From positions 156,016 through 220,015 of the forward strand of contig CAJTSF010000002.1 of the NCBI GenBank assembly GCA_910578985.1: a stretch of DNA of 64,000 nt. Direction: 5' to 3'. The notes below the pieces were generated by a model. The model made no database searches and was not told the DNA's origin. It was given only the letters and a program-made list of their open reading frames with translations. Both the position numbers and the translations under genes were made by a program. Positions 27,436 through 36,492 of the stretch are shown piece after piece. How positions within the stretch are numbered: the first letter of the stretch is position 1; each line of letters begins with the position of its first letter. The stretch comes from an uncultured Odoribacter sp. (lineage in GTDB: Bacteria > Bacteroidota > Bacteroidia > Bacteroidales > Marinifilaceae).

Positions 27436-28743
27436 ATGAGACACTACACGAAACTGGGGCTTGCCTGTCTTTGGGCGCTGACGGCTCTGACACTCCGGGC
27501 ACAGGAGACCCGCACTTGGGATTTGAAAGCCTGCATCGAATATGCACGGCAACAGAATATCCAAATACGGCAAAGCCGGCTGTCGCTGGAACAAAGCCTC
27601 GAACAGACCCGGGAAGCCAAAGCGCAACGGCTCCCGTCACTGGCTTTTTCTTCCGCCCACAATTATGTGAACCGCCCCCTGACGGAAACAGGCGACAAAA
27701 ACAGCTACACCGGAAGCTATAACCTCAACTCCTCCGTCACGCTCTACCAGGGCGGACAACTCAAAAAGAACCTGCAACAACTGGACCTGCAAAACCAAAT
27801 GCAGGCATTGACGGTGGAGGAAGCGGAAAACAACATAGAAATGGCCATCACCCAGGCATTCGTGCAGGTGCTATATGCCCATGAAGCGGTGAACATCAGC
27901 CTCAACACGGTGGAGGTCTCCCGGACGCAGCGCGACCGGGGCGAAGAACTGATGAAGGCCGGTTCGTTGTCAAAAGCCGACTTTGCCCAACTCGAATCCC
28001 AGTACACGGCAGACAAATATCAATTGGTCATGGCGCAAAGCACCCTGGAAAATGCCCGCCTGGACTTGAAACAATTGCTGGAACTGGGCATAGAAGAGGA
28101 GATGGACATCACCATCCCCGAAGCAGCCGACGAGGAGGTGCTGGCATTGCTTCCCGCCAAAGAAAGCGTCTATCGGGCTTCGTTGGAAGTGATGCCGGAA
28201 GTGAAAGCGAACGCCTTGAATATCCGAATGGCAAACGTGGCAAAAGAGAAAGCTTGGGCAGGTTACCTCCCCACCCTCCGCCTCTCGGCAGGCATCGGCA
28301 CCAACCACGCCACCGGAACCGCCTGGGGACCGCAGATGAAAAACAACTGGAGCGAGAACATCGGACTGACGCTCAGCGTGCCCGTTTTCAACAACCGTTC
28401 GGTGAAAACCGCCGTGAACACCGCCCGGCTGAACATCGAGGCCGCCGAACTGGAATACGAAAATGTACAAAAGACGCTCTTGAAATCCATCGAGACTGTC
28501 TACCAGGAAGCCGTATCGGCACAGAACCGCTTCCGCTCGGCACAGGAAAACCTGAACGCCGCCCGGGAGTCGTTCGAACTGCTCCGGGAACAGTTCGCGC
28601 TCGGCATGAAAAACACCCTCGAACTATTGACCGGCAAGAATAACCTCCTGACCGCCCGATTGGAGGTGGCACAAGCCAAATACACGGCATTGTTGAATCG
28701 GCAACTGCTCCGATTCTACCAAGGCGAAGAAATCAACCTTTAA
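27436..28743 (+). CDS. TolC-family outer-membrane efflux protein
   Basis: 435 residues. Signal peptide (cleaved near LTLRAQ, about residue 22) followed by two OEP repeats of long helices with the start motif WDLKACIEYARQQNIQIRQSR-like segment near residue 30 and the second repeat around 225-420. It forms the trimeric outer-membrane channel of a tripartite pump. It is the first gene of an operon with HlyD, ABC ATPase and FtsX permease genes, and a promoter with a palindrome lies just upstream. Confidence 0.92.
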   Translation: MRHYTKLGLACLWALTALTLRAQETRTWDLKACIEYARQQNIQIRQSRLSLEQSLEQTREAKAQRLPSLAFSSAHNYVNRPLTETGDKNSYTGSYNLNSSVTLYQGGQLKKNLQQLDLQNQMQALTVEEAENNIEMAITQAFVQVLYAHEAVNISLNTVEVSRTQRDRGEELMKAGSLSKADFAQLESQYTADKYQLVMAQSTLENARLDLKQLLELGIEEEMDITIPEAADEEVLALLPAKESVYRASLEVMPEVKANALNIRMANVAKEKAWAGYLPTLRLSAGIGTNHATGTAWGPQMKNNWSENIGLTLSVPVFNNRSVKTAVNTARLNIEAAELEYENVQKTLLKSIETVYQEAVSAQNRFRSAQENLNAARESFELLREQFALGMKNTLELLTGKNNLLTARLEVAQAKYTALLNRQLLRFYQGEEINL

Positions 28744-28766
28744 TATTCATCCAATAAGCGACTCAT

Positions 28767-29948
28767 ATGAAAACAAGACAAACAAACGCCGTCGCATGCA
28801 CATTGTGGGCCATCGTCCTGTGCATCGGCTGCTCCCGGCAGGAGAAGATAAACTGGCAGACGGAAAAAGCATCGCGCAACTCGATGTCGGAAATGGTATC
28901 CGCCACGGGCACCGTGGAACCGGTAACCCAGGTGGAGGTCGGTACCCAGGTGTCCGGTATCGTGGACAAGATTTACGTGGACTACAACAGCGTCGTGAAA
29001 AAAGGGCAGCTCATCGCCGAAATGGACAAAGTGACGCTGCAAGCGGAACTGCAATCGCAGGAGGCGCAACTGGCAAACGCCAAAACGGAATATGACTACC
29101 AGCAAAAGAACTACACCCGCTCCAAGGTGCTGTTCGAGAAACAGCTCATCAGTGACAGCGAGTACGAAACCGCCGCCTACACCTACGAGAAAGCGAAAAG
29201 CGCGTATGAAAAAGCGGAGGCGGACATCGTCAAGGTCAGACGTAACCTGGGGTATGCGGTCATCACCAGCCCGATAGACGGGGTAGTCATCAGTCGCGAG
29301 GTGGAAGAGGGACAGACCGTCGCCGCCGGTTTCGAAACCCCGAAACTCTTCACCATCGCCAAAGACTTGACCGAAATGCAGGTCATCGCCGATGTGGACG
29401 AAGCGGACATCGGACAGATCCGGGAGGGGCAACGGGTGGCATTCTCCGTAGACGCCTACCGGGGAGAGACGTTCCGGGGCACCGTCACGCAGGTCCGCCT
29501 GGAAGCGACAGTGGAATCCAACGTCGTGACTTACGAAGTGGTCATCAGCGCCCCCAATCCGGAACTGAAACTGAAACCGGGACTGACCGCCACCGTCACC
29601 ATCTACACCTTGGAAAAGAATGACATCCTCACCATCGCCCCAAAAGCTTTCCGCTTCGTGCCGGACGCCGCACTGGCGGAAACGGTCGGCATCACCCTGC
29701 AACCGCTGCAAACAGAACATCCCGCCCTGCAAAAGACAGTATGGGTAAAGAACGGGCAGACCCTGCAGGAAAGAGAGGTACGCATCGGCACGATCACCAC
29801 CCTGCTGGTGGAAATACTGGAAGGATTGAAAGAAGGCGAGGAAGTGGTCACGGGCATGGCAAAAGCAGGTCAAGTTCCCGGAGGACGCCCGATGCCGGGA
29901 GAAACAGCCTCCAGTCCGTTCATGCCGAAACCTCCCGGAAAGAAATAA
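28767..29948 (+). CDS. HlyD/MacA-like periplasmic adaptor, lipoprotein
   Basis: 393 residues. Lipoprotein signal ending in VLCIGC (Cys near 22). Then a barrel-sandwich hybrid (GTVEPVTQVEVGTQVSGIV near 45-60), a coiled-coil hairpin (about 90-150), GYAVITSPIDGVVISREVE near 155-170 (the second lipoyl half), and the beta-barrel with VDEADIGQIREGQRVAF near 205-220. This is the MacA type that couples a MacB-like transporter to TolC. The C-terminus is Gly/Pro-rich. 23 bases separate it from the TolC gene. Confidence 0.92.
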   Translation: MKTRQTNAVACTLWAIVLCIGCSRQEKINWQTEKASRNSMSEMVSATGTVEPVTQVEVGTQVSGIVDKIYVDYNSVVKKGQLIAEMDKVTLQAELQSQEAQLANAKTEYDYQQKNYTRSKVLFEKQLISDSEYETAAYTYEKAKSAYEKAEADIVKVRRNLGYAVITSPIDGVVISREVEEGQTVAAGFETPKLFTIAKDLTEMQVIADVDEADIGQIREGQRVAFSVDAYRGETFRGTVTQVRLEATVESNVVTYEVVISAPNPELKLKPGLTATVTIYTLEKNDILTIAPKAFRFVPDAALAETVGITLQPLQTEHPALQKTVWVKNGQTLQEREVRIGTITTLLVEILEGLKEGEEVVTGMAKAGQVPGGRPMPGETASSPFMPKPPGKK

Positions 29949-29976
29949 CCCCCATTCGTTTCATTCAACAAGCCAC

Positions 29977-30720
29977 ATGATGAAAGCTATTATCGAATTA
30001 AAAGACATCAGGCGCGATTTCACCGTCGGCAGCGAAACGGTACATGCGTTGCGGGGCGTGTCGTTCTCCATTGAAGCCGGCGAATTCGTGACTGTCATGG
30101 GAACCAGCGGCTCGGGGAAATCCACCCTGCTGAACCTGCTCGGCTGCCTCGACACCCCCACCGCGGGCGAATACATGCTGGACGGAGTTTCCGTACGCCG
30201 GATGGGCAAAAACGAACGGGCGAAACTGCGCAACCGTAAAATAGGTTTCGTGCTCCAGTCCTACAACCTGCTCCCCAAAACCACCTCCATCGAGAACGTG
30301 GAACTGCCCCTCATGTACAACTCCGCCGTCTCTTCCAAAGAACGCGAAAAACGCGCCATTGAAGCCTTGGAAGCGGTAGGGCTGCACGACCGGCTGTACC
30401 ACAAGTCCAACCAGATGTCCGGCGGACAGCAACAACGCGTCGCCATCGCCCGGGCGCTGGTGAACGACCCCGTCCTGATTCTGGCGGACGAAGCGACGGG
30501 CAACCTCGACACCCGCACCTCTTTCGAAATCCTGACCCTATTCCAGGAACTGTATGCCCGCGGGCGCACCATCGTTTTCGTAACCCACAACCCGGAACTG
30601 TCGGCATACAGCAGCCGTACCATCGTCCTCAAAGACGGGCGCGTGGTGTCGGACACCCGCAACGAACACATCGCTTCCGCCCGGACCACCTTAGAATCGA
30701 TTCCCAAACAAGAAGACTAA
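29977..30720 (+). CDS. ABC transporter ATPase, MacB/LolD type
   Basis: 247 residues from MMKAII (the second Met is also possible). Walker A GTSGSGKST near 40, Q-loop LQSYNLLP near 90, signature MSGGQQQRVAIARAL near 148, Walker B LILADEATGNLD near 170 and H-loop VTHNPEL near 203. It is the nucleotide-binding half; the membrane half is encoded next. In E. coli MacB both are fused, whereas here they are separate proteins. Confidence 0.95.
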   Translation: MMKAIIELKDIRRDFTVGSETVHALRGVSFSIEAGEFVTVMGTSGSGKSTLLNLLGCLDTPTAGEYMLDGVSVRRMGKNERAKLRNRKIGFVLQSYNLLPKTTSIENVELPLMYNSAVSSKEREKRAIEALEAVGLHDRLYHKSNQMSGGQQQRVAIARALVNDPVLILADEATGNLDTRTSFEILTLFQELYARGRTIVFVTHNPELSAYSSRTIVLKDGRVVSDTRNEHIASARTTLESIPKQED

Positions 30721-30733
30721 ACACCGTCACACC

Positions 30734-31954
30734 ATGAATTACACCAACCTCTTCCGGATAGCCATCCGCGCCCTCGGCAACAACAAAATGCGGGGATTCC
30801 TCACCATGCTCGGCATTATCATCGGAGTGGCATCCGTCATCACCATGCTCGCCATCGGGCAAGGTTCCAAACGGAGCATACGGGCACAGATTTCCGAAAT
30901 GGGCTCCAACATGATCATGATACACCCCGGTGCCGACCGCCGCGGCGGAGTGCGCCTGGATGCGTCGGAAATGGAAAGCCTCAAACTGGAGGACTACGAC
31001 GCCATCGTCCGCGAAACCCGTTACGTCTCCGCCTGCTCCCCCTCCGTCAACAGCGGCGGGCAGGCGATATTCGGGGCAAACAACCACCCCACCTCCGTCT
31101 ACGGGGTGAACGCCGACTATCTGGACATCCGCAAATACTCGGTCAGCGAAGGGGAAATGTTCTCCGAAGAAGACATCCTTGACGCCGCCAAAGTATGCGT
31201 GGTCGGAAAAACCATCGTGGACAACCTTTTCACCAATGGCGAAAACCCCGTCGGACAAGTGATACGGTTCGGGAAAATCCCGTTCCAAATCGTGGGCGTA
31301 CTGACCTCCAAAGGCTACAACACCATGGGCATGGACCAGGACGACCTCATCCTCGCCCCCTACACCACCATCCAGAAACGGGTGCTCGCCGTCACCCACC
31401 TCCAAAGCATCTACTGCTCCGCCCTGAGCGAGGAACAAACCGAAAAAGCGGAAGAGGAAATCTCGGGATTGCTCCGCCGCAACCACAAACTCGGTGCCGG
31501 TGATGCCGACGACTTCAACATCCGATCGCAACAGGAACTCAGCAGCATGATGAACTCCACGTCCGACATGATGACGGTGCTCCTCGCCTGCATTGCAGGC
31601 ATCTCCCTCCTCGTCGGCGGCATTGGCATCATGAACATCATGTACGTCTCCGTCACCGAACGCACCCGGGAAATCGGACTCCGCATGTCCATCGGCGCCA
31701 AAGGCAGGGACATCCTCGCCCAATTCCTCATCGAAGCCATCCTCATCAGCGTCACCGGAGGACTGATTGGCGTCCTGCTGGGCATCGGCGCCTCATGGGT
31801 GGTGAAATGGGCGGCCAACTGGCCCGTTTACGTCGAATGGTATTCGGTGGTACTCTCATTCGCGGTCTGCACCGTCACCGGTATCTTCTTCGGATGGTAT
31901 CCGGCACAGAAAGCCTCCAACCTCGACCCGATAGAAGCCATCCGCTACGAATAG
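30734..31954 (+). CDS. FtsX-like ABC permease, MacB membrane subunit type
   Basis: 406 residues. One N-terminal helix (MLGIIIGVASVITMLAIGQG near 25-45), a large periplasmic MacB_PCD domain (about 50-265), and three C-terminal helices with the family motif SLLVGGIGIMNIMYVSVTERTREIGLRMSIGAK near 285-320. It ends with the typical PAQKASNLDPIEAIRYE. It works as a mechanotransmitting permease with the ATPase, adaptor and TolC proteins encoded upstream. The substrate is unknown. Confidence 0.95.
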   Translation: MNYTNLFRIAIRALGNNKMRGFLTMLGIIIGVASVITMLAIGQGSKRSIRAQISEMGSNMIMIHPGADRRGGVRLDASEMESLKLEDYDAIVRETRYVSACSPSVNSGGQAIFGANNHPTSVYGVNADYLDIRKYSVSEGEMFSEEDILDAAKVCVVGKTIVDNLFTNGENPVGQVIRFGKIPFQIVGVLTSKGYNTMGMDQDDLILAPYTTIQKRVLAVTHLQSIYCSALSEEQTEKAEEEISGLLRRNHKLGAGDADDFNIRSQQELSSMMNSTSDMMTVLLACIAGISLLVGGIGIMNIMYVSVTERTREIGLRMSIGAKGRDILAQFLIEAILISVTGGLIGVLLGIGASWVVKWAANWPVYVEWYSVVLSFAVCTVTGIFFGWYPAQKASNLDPIEAIRYE

Positions 31955-31959
31955 GATTT

Positions 31960-33030
31960 ATGAATGGAAATAGTATCTTTGCACGCATGAAACAGAACCA
32001 GACCCTCCAATACGTCATTCAGCTCATCGGCTGGACCATTGTCTTCACCTTCCCTTTGTTCTTCGTCTGGAAAGAGGCGGAACCCATGACGTGGACGCGC
32101 TACATCGGCTACGCTTTCGTACCGGTGACGTTCGCGGTCATCTTTTACGCCAACTATTTCCTCTTCATCGACCGCCTCCTGTTCCGCCAGAGGCTGCCCC
32201 ATTTCCTGGCGGCGAACCTCCTGCTTTTCATCCTCCTCACCCTGCTGCTGGACTGGTGGCATGACTACTATTTTTTCGAAATTGCCGGCAACACCCCGCG
32301 CCACAAAGCCGGTCCGCCGAAAATGATGTTCATCCTGCGCGACGCCACCATGATGGCACTGACTGCCGCCCTCAGCGTCGCCATTAAAATGACCGCCAAC
32401 TGGTATATCACCGAAAACGAACGCAAAGAACTGGAAAAAGCCCGCACCGAAGCGGAACTCCAGAACCTGAAAAGCCAGTTGAACCCGCATTTCCTGTTCA
32501 ACACCCTCAACAACATCTACTCCCTCATCGCCATCGATGCCGACCGTGCCCAATATGCCGTCCACAACCTGAGCCACCTCCTCCGCCATGTGCTCTACGA
32601 AGACAAACACCCCCTCATCCCCTTAGACAAAGAACTCGACTTCATGCGCAACTACATCGACCTGATGAGCCTCCGTCTTTCGGACAAAGTCGATTTACAG
32701 GTCTCCTTTCCCACCCGGGCGGAAGGCACGCTCATCGCGCCGTTGCTGTTCATCACGTTGGTCGAAAACGCCTTCAAACACGGCATCAGTCCCACCGCCG
32801 CCTCCCACATTCACATCGCCTTGGACGTAGAACCCGCCGGCATCGTCGCCTGCCGCATCGAAAACAGCAACCACCCCAAACAGGACAACGACCGCAGCGG
32901 ATCGGGCATCGGGCTGCCCAACCTCCGCAAACGCCTCGAACTGCTCTATCCCGGTCGCCACACCCTCCGCGCCGGCATCGAAGGGGACGTCTATATTGCC
33001 CGTCTGCAAATCAACACCTGTAAACCATGA
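31960..33030 (+). CDS. LytS-family sensor histidine kinase
   Basis: 356 residues. Start at 31960, five bases after the permease stop and preceded by AGGA; a Met nine codons later is also possible. Four membrane helices (about 20-165) and a coiled linker precede the His_kinase domain with phosphoacceptor motif LNPHFLFNTLNNIYSLI (near 175-190) and an HATPase with ENAFKHGI and GSGIGLPNLRKRLELLY. There is no periplasmic sensor domain of note. It is in one operon with the efflux genes and the response regulator, so pump expression and signalling may be linked. Confidence 0.92.
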   Translation: MNGNSIFARMKQNQTLQYVIQLIGWTIVFTFPLFFVWKEAEPMTWTRYIGYAFVPVTFAVIFYANYFLFIDRLLFRQRLPHFLAANLLLFILLTLLLDWWHDYYFFEIAGNTPRHKAGPPKMMFILRDATMMALTAALSVAIKMTANWYITENERKELEKARTEAELQNLKSQLNPHFLFNTLNNIYSLIAIDADRAQYAVHNLSHLLRHVLYEDKHPLIPLDKELDFMRNYIDLMSLRLSDKVDLQVSFPTRAEGTLIAPLLFITLVENAFKHGISPTAASHIHIALDVEPAGIVACRIENSNHPKQDNDRSGSGIGLPNLRKRLELLYPGRHTLRAGIEGDVYIARLQINTCKP

Positions 33031-33740
33031 ACCTGAACTGCTTAGTAGTCGATGACGAACCTTTAGCGTTGGAACTGATGAAATCCTACGTCGGACGCAC
33101 ACCGTTCCTCACCCTGCAAGGCGCTTGCGCCAATGCCGTCGAAGTCTTGGAACGACTGGAAAAAAACGACATCGACCTTCTCTTCCTCGACATCCAGATG
33201 CCGGAGATCAACGGCTTGGAACTCTCCCGTTTAATCGGCGGACAGGCAAAGGTCATCTTCACCACCGCCTTCGAACAATATGCCGTGGAAGGCTTCAAGG
33301 TAGACGCCGTCGACTACCTCCTCAAACCCGTCAGCTACCCCGAATTCCTCCGCGCCGCCCAAAAAGCGCTCCACCGATTCGAGCAGCCAAGCACACCCCC
33401 TGCCCCCTCGGACAACCGCACCCACACCTTTGTCCGCTCGGGCAACAAACTGGTACGCCTCACCCTCGACGACATCCTCTACATTGAAGGCATGCAAGAC
33501 TACGTGAAAATCCACCTCTCCTCCCAATCCGTCCCCGTCGTCACCCCGCTCAACATGAAAAACTTCGAAGAAACCCTCCCCCTGCCTTTCCTCCGCATCC
33601 ACCGCTCCTACATCGTCAATCTGGACAAAATCACCATGATTGAACGCAACCGCATCTACATCGGCTCCATTGCCCTCTCCGTCTCCGACTCCTACCGCCC
33701 CGCCTTCCTCCAACAAATCAACCGCCGCACCCTGAACTGA
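33027..33740 (+). CDS. LytTR-family response regulator
   Basis: 237 residues; its ATG overlaps the kinase stop (ATGA). Receiver domain with acidic pocket VVDDE and phosphoacceptor Asp55 in LLFLDIQMPE, Lys in LLKPVSY near 105, then a LytTR DNA-binding domain (about 135-237; FVRSGNKLVRLTLDDILYIE-type start and FLRIHRSYIVNLDKI). LytTR proteins bind imperfect direct repeats. It may regulate its own operon, though the palindrome at the TolC promoter is not of LytTR type. Confidence 0.94.
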   Translation: MNLNCLVVDDEPLALELMKSYVGRTPFLTLQGACANAVEVLERLEKNDIDLLFLDIQMPEINGLELSRLIGGQAKVIFTTAFEQYAVEGFKVDAVDYLLKPVSYPEFLRAAQKALHRFEQPSTPPAPSDNRTHTFVRSGNKLVRLTLDDILYIEGMQDYVKIHLSSQSVPVVTPLNMKNFEETLPLPFLRIHRSYIVNLDKITMIERNRIYIGSIALSVSDSYRPAFLQQINRRTLN

Positions 33741-33746
33741 CACACG

Positions 33747-33775
33747 AAAAACGGCAAAGGTTTCCCCTTGCCGTC
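33747..33775 (-). terminator. Terminator after the DUF6266-like pair
   Basis: Stem from ACGGCAAGG paired with CTTTGCCGT (33752-33761 and 33767-33775, one bulge), followed on the minus strand by TTTTTCG. It may also slow transcription from the LytTR operon on the plus strand, but that side lacks a T-run. Confidence 0.65.
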
Positions 33776-33795
33776 CTCCTCATCCGACCCGCCGC

Positions 33796-34443
33796 TTACG
33801 CCTGCGTCTGCTTCACCTCCAGATACTTCGAATCCGAAGCCTTCCGCCTGTTCTCCGACAACACGAACACATAAACCGCCAACTGCTCCGCATCCCAACT
33901 CTCCGGCAAAGAGAACATCGCCGCCTCACTGTCCGAACGCCGCTTCAGCTCCACCAGCTCAATCTCCTCCAAATTCTTTTCCACCACCGCAGCATACAGC
34001 ATATCATCCTTCTTCTTGCCCGTTCCGTTCCCCGCTGCACGGTGCGTAAAAACCAACTGGCGCCCCTCCGCCTCAAACGCCACAGCCATATCCAGCGGCA
34101 CCTTCAAACTCCCCTTCGCACAGAAAATCCGCTCATAAGCCACCGTCACCTGCTGCTCATCGTTCACGCTCACCACTCCCCCGTTTGCCTGCATGAAAGC
34201 ATTGTGATGCGTCTGATACACCGGACGGCTTGGAAATCCGACAGCCGCCACCTCATCGAACAGGCTTTCCACATCCTGCATCTTCTTCCACACCAAACGC
34301 TGCCTCTGCTGCAAAGGCGTATTCGAAGTATTCTCCTCCACCTTCATCTTAACAACGCTTTGTCCCATACGCTGATAAAACGTCTGTTCACCCACTGAGT
34401 TTTTTAACCGCCGGGCGATGGCGGTTGCTTGATAAATTGCCAT
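33796..34443 (-). CDS. Hypothetical protein, DUF6266-like (paralogue of the next gene)
   Basis: 215 residues, the same length as the gene that precedes it by five bases. The N-terminal half has a short beta region (GEQTFYQRMGQSVVKMKVEE) followed by a helical segment with NTPLQQRQRLVWKKMQDVESLF, equivalent in place to the TPGQLAQQARVASIAVFYHAL segment of the neighbour. The rest is beta-rich. This layout matches DUF6266-type proteins found in Bacteroidota; function unknown. Confidence 0.6.
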   Translation of the reverse strand: MAIYQATAIARRLKNSVGEQTFYQRMGQSVVKMKVEENTSNTPLQQRQRLVWKKMQDVESLFDEVAAVGFPSRPVYQTHHNAFMQANGGVVSVNDEQQVTVAYERIFCAKGSLKVPLDMAVAFEAEGRQLVFTHRAAGNGTGKKKDDMLYAAVVEKNLEEIELVELKRRSDSEAAMFSLPESWDAEQLAVYVFVLSENRRKASDSKYLEVKQTQA

Positions 34444-34448
34444 AATGA

Positions 34449-35096
34449 TTAAAATTTATGGGTTAATAAAAAATACCTGCTGCTTGAACACTGCCCATCC
34501 GTACGCGAGCAGACCAAAACGTACAAATGAGGAAAATCTTTACATCTTTCAGGCAGTCGGAACACACACTCCCCATCCCCCCGCCGGCACTCCCCCGTCT
34601 CGATTGGTTCCACATCGAACTCCTCCCCTCCGTCCTCCATCACATACAACTTCACCACATCATCCTTTCGGGCAAACTGCCATTGAATGCTCCCATTCCA
34701 TGTCAATCTCCACTCCCCATCCGTTCCCTCCTCCAAGTTCAACCCGGACAACTGCCTCACTTTCCCCTGGGAAAGCTGCAACTTCGAAAAATCACCAATC
34801 CTCCCCTCCCCGTCGAAAGCCGGCAGATTACACCGCACAAGCAGATTATACCCGCTCTGCGTCATTCCTTCCGCCGCCTTTTTCCAATACTCATAAACCC
34901 CTGCCTCCTTCAACGCATGATAAAACACCGCAATCGAAGCCACCCGTGCCTGTTGTGCCAACTGTCCCGGGGTGCAAGGCGCCTTCACGTTCGTCGGATA
35001 ACTCCTGACACATATCCGGTTCCGATGATTATACACAATAAAATCCCCTATCCGCCCCGACATACTTCGAAAAAGCCCTCTGTAATCTGCAATCAT
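34449..35096 (-). CDS. Hypothetical protein, DUF6266-like
   Basis: 215 residues. The opening MSGRIGDFIVYNHRNRICVRSYPTNVK-like region (Gly-rich strand pair, then Arg-rich strand and Asn-Val-Lys turn), followed by TPGQLAQQARV, is the typical start of DUF6266 proteins. The C-terminal part is beta-rich with EWRLTWNGS-type strands. These proteins have no established function. It is probably cotranscribed with the paralogue downstream. Confidence 0.7.
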   Translation of the reverse strand: MIADYRGLFRSMSGRIGDFIVYNHRNRICVRSYPTNVKAPCTPGQLAQQARVASIAVFYHALKEAGVYEYWKKAAEGMTQSGYNLLVRCNLPAFDGEGRIGDFSKLQLSQGKVRQLSGLNLEEGTDGEWRLTWNGSIQWQFARKDDVVKLYVMEDGGEEFDVEPIETGECRRGDGECVFRLPERCKDFPHLYVLVCSRTDGQCSSSRYFLLTHKF

Positions 35097-35492
35097 AACA
35101 TCACCATTTAAAAATTCATATTTCGTGTTTCAATTTCCACCGACAAAATTATAGCGCATTCCTTGCCGCAAAAACGAGGTCAGTACGAATATTTTACCGA
35201 TTCCCGCACCCCTTGCCGGACAAGCCCTCCGGCATCCCGCATCCTCAAACATTTCACCCCTCCCCCCTCCTTCCGCTCGGTGAAGAGCGAACCAGTACTC
35301 AAAACAACGGAAACAACACGAAAAAAAAATGCCTGTCTCCCCTTTTTTCCAAGGGAAACAGGCATTTCCTGCATAATTCCGCATTCAAAAAATCCGGTTA
35401 CCGACCTCCGTCTTTCATCACACAATCACCTGATTATCTTTCACTTTCACATCTCACCTCTCTTCACCTCACCCCGTATCCATCGAAGCATC
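35097..35492. other. Intergenic region after the RteC-like gene
   Basis: About 400 bases without a supported gene. The only structure I see is the terminator at 35321-35367. The segment between 35097 and 35320 should hold the promoter of the DUF6266-like pair, but I see no convincing pair of boxes. Confidence 0.5.
35321..35367 (-). terminator. Terminator after the RteC-like gene
   Basis: On the minus strand, AAATGCCTGT (35358-35367) pairs with ACAGGCATTT (35327-35336) and is followed by a run of nine T. It probably ends the transcript that includes the RteC-like gene and perhaps the capsule operon. Confidence 0.8.
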
Positions 35493-36317
35493 TCATTTTT
35501 TACGGCTTTTGCCCCCCATTCTCCTCAACAAAGCCTCTTTCAGACTGTCGAGGAACGGCGTCTGCTGATTTCGGATACGCATATCCCCAAATGTTCGGGA
35601 CATATTTCGATCCAATTCGATATTGAAAACCGTGGAAATATACCCTGCCAACTGCGTTAACGGCACCTCCCCGAACATCTTGCAACTGTCCAACGCATAC
35701 AACAACTCATACAACTCCGTTTTCGTCCCGTTCCACGTCATCCGCACCTGGGAGTGATCCGTCTGCTGTTGCTGCAACGCCTTCAACTCCCGGTCCAGGA
35801 ACCCCGTCAATCGCTCATAAGCCAGGATATGCGCGACACACGAATCGCAATTCGTCGAAAACGCCTCATCCCGGTCATACTGGTGCGCCTCGACATAAAA
35901 AGGCACCCCCTCCTCTCCACGCAAATAACAACGGGCATCCAAATACGTCTCCCCGGAACGGTAATACCGCAAAAAATCCGCATGCCTCGCATAAAAACGG
36001 TTAATCTCCTCCATCTCCCGCTGCAGATACTCCTGCTGCGCAATCACCCCGAACGGGCGGTTCAACTCAATGTCATACACCTTCCGGTAATAAATCAACA
36101 AGCTGAAAAACATCGGTTTCATCTCCTTGAAAAACTCGATTTCCTCCTCCTCGTTCTTAAACCTATACTCGGAAACATACCCCTTCAACTCCCGGAACAC
36201 ATTCTCCAACACTGCCGAAGCCTCCGCCGCCTTCTCGAACACACCCACATCCGCCTGCTCGATTTTCCTCAAGCACTTCACCAACTCCTTATCAAGGTCT
36301 TTCAAAAATGTCTGCAT
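35493..36317 (-). CDS. RteC-family protein
   Basis: 274 residues. The ATG at 36315-36317 is chosen; a TTG six codons earlier is less likely. The protein is helical, with FLKDLDKELVKCLRKIE at the start, FFKEMKPMFFSLLIYYRKVYDIE near 85-105, RFYARHADFLRYYRSGE near 130-145 and a C-terminal WNGTKTELYELLYALD (near 195-210) with an ISTVFNIEL motif. This pattern matches RteC, known from Bacteroides tetracycline-inducible conjugative transposons, where it activates excision genes. No other transposon genes are near, so it is a solitary homologue with unknown role. Confidence 0.8.
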   Translation of the reverse strand: MQTFLKDLDKELVKCLRKIEQADVGVFEKAAEASAVLENVFRELKGYVSEYRFKNEEEEIEFFKEMKPMFFSLLIYYRKVYDIELNRPFGVIAQQEYLQREMEEINRFYARHADFLRYYRSGETYLDARCYLRGEEGVPFYVEAHQYDRDEAFSTNCDSCVAHILAYERLTGFLDRELKALQQQQTDHSQVRMTWNGTKTELYELLYALDSCKMFGEVPLTQLAGYISTVFNIELDRNMSRTFGDMRIRNQQTPFLDSLKEALLRRMGGKSRKK

Positions 36318-36492
36318 AAAAAGTCCAAATTTCAATCCTATGCCTCCGCATCTCCGAGAATCGACAAATTGTCACACGCCTCTAATATGGTCTGCAATTT
36401 TGGATTCATTCAAATTACTCCATGGTCACTTTCATCGCACGATAATTTATGCAAAAAAAGAATTTGAAAACAAATATTCAATATACACATTC

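Noticed and set aside
28740..29873. Minus-strand open frame opposite the adaptor gene
   Set aside because: Shadow; the plus-strand adaptor has a lipoprotein signal and clear HlyD motifs.
31974..31981. TATCTTTG inside the start of the kinase gene as a promoter
   Set aside because: No -33 box at the right distance, and it would start transcription at or after the second possible start codon.
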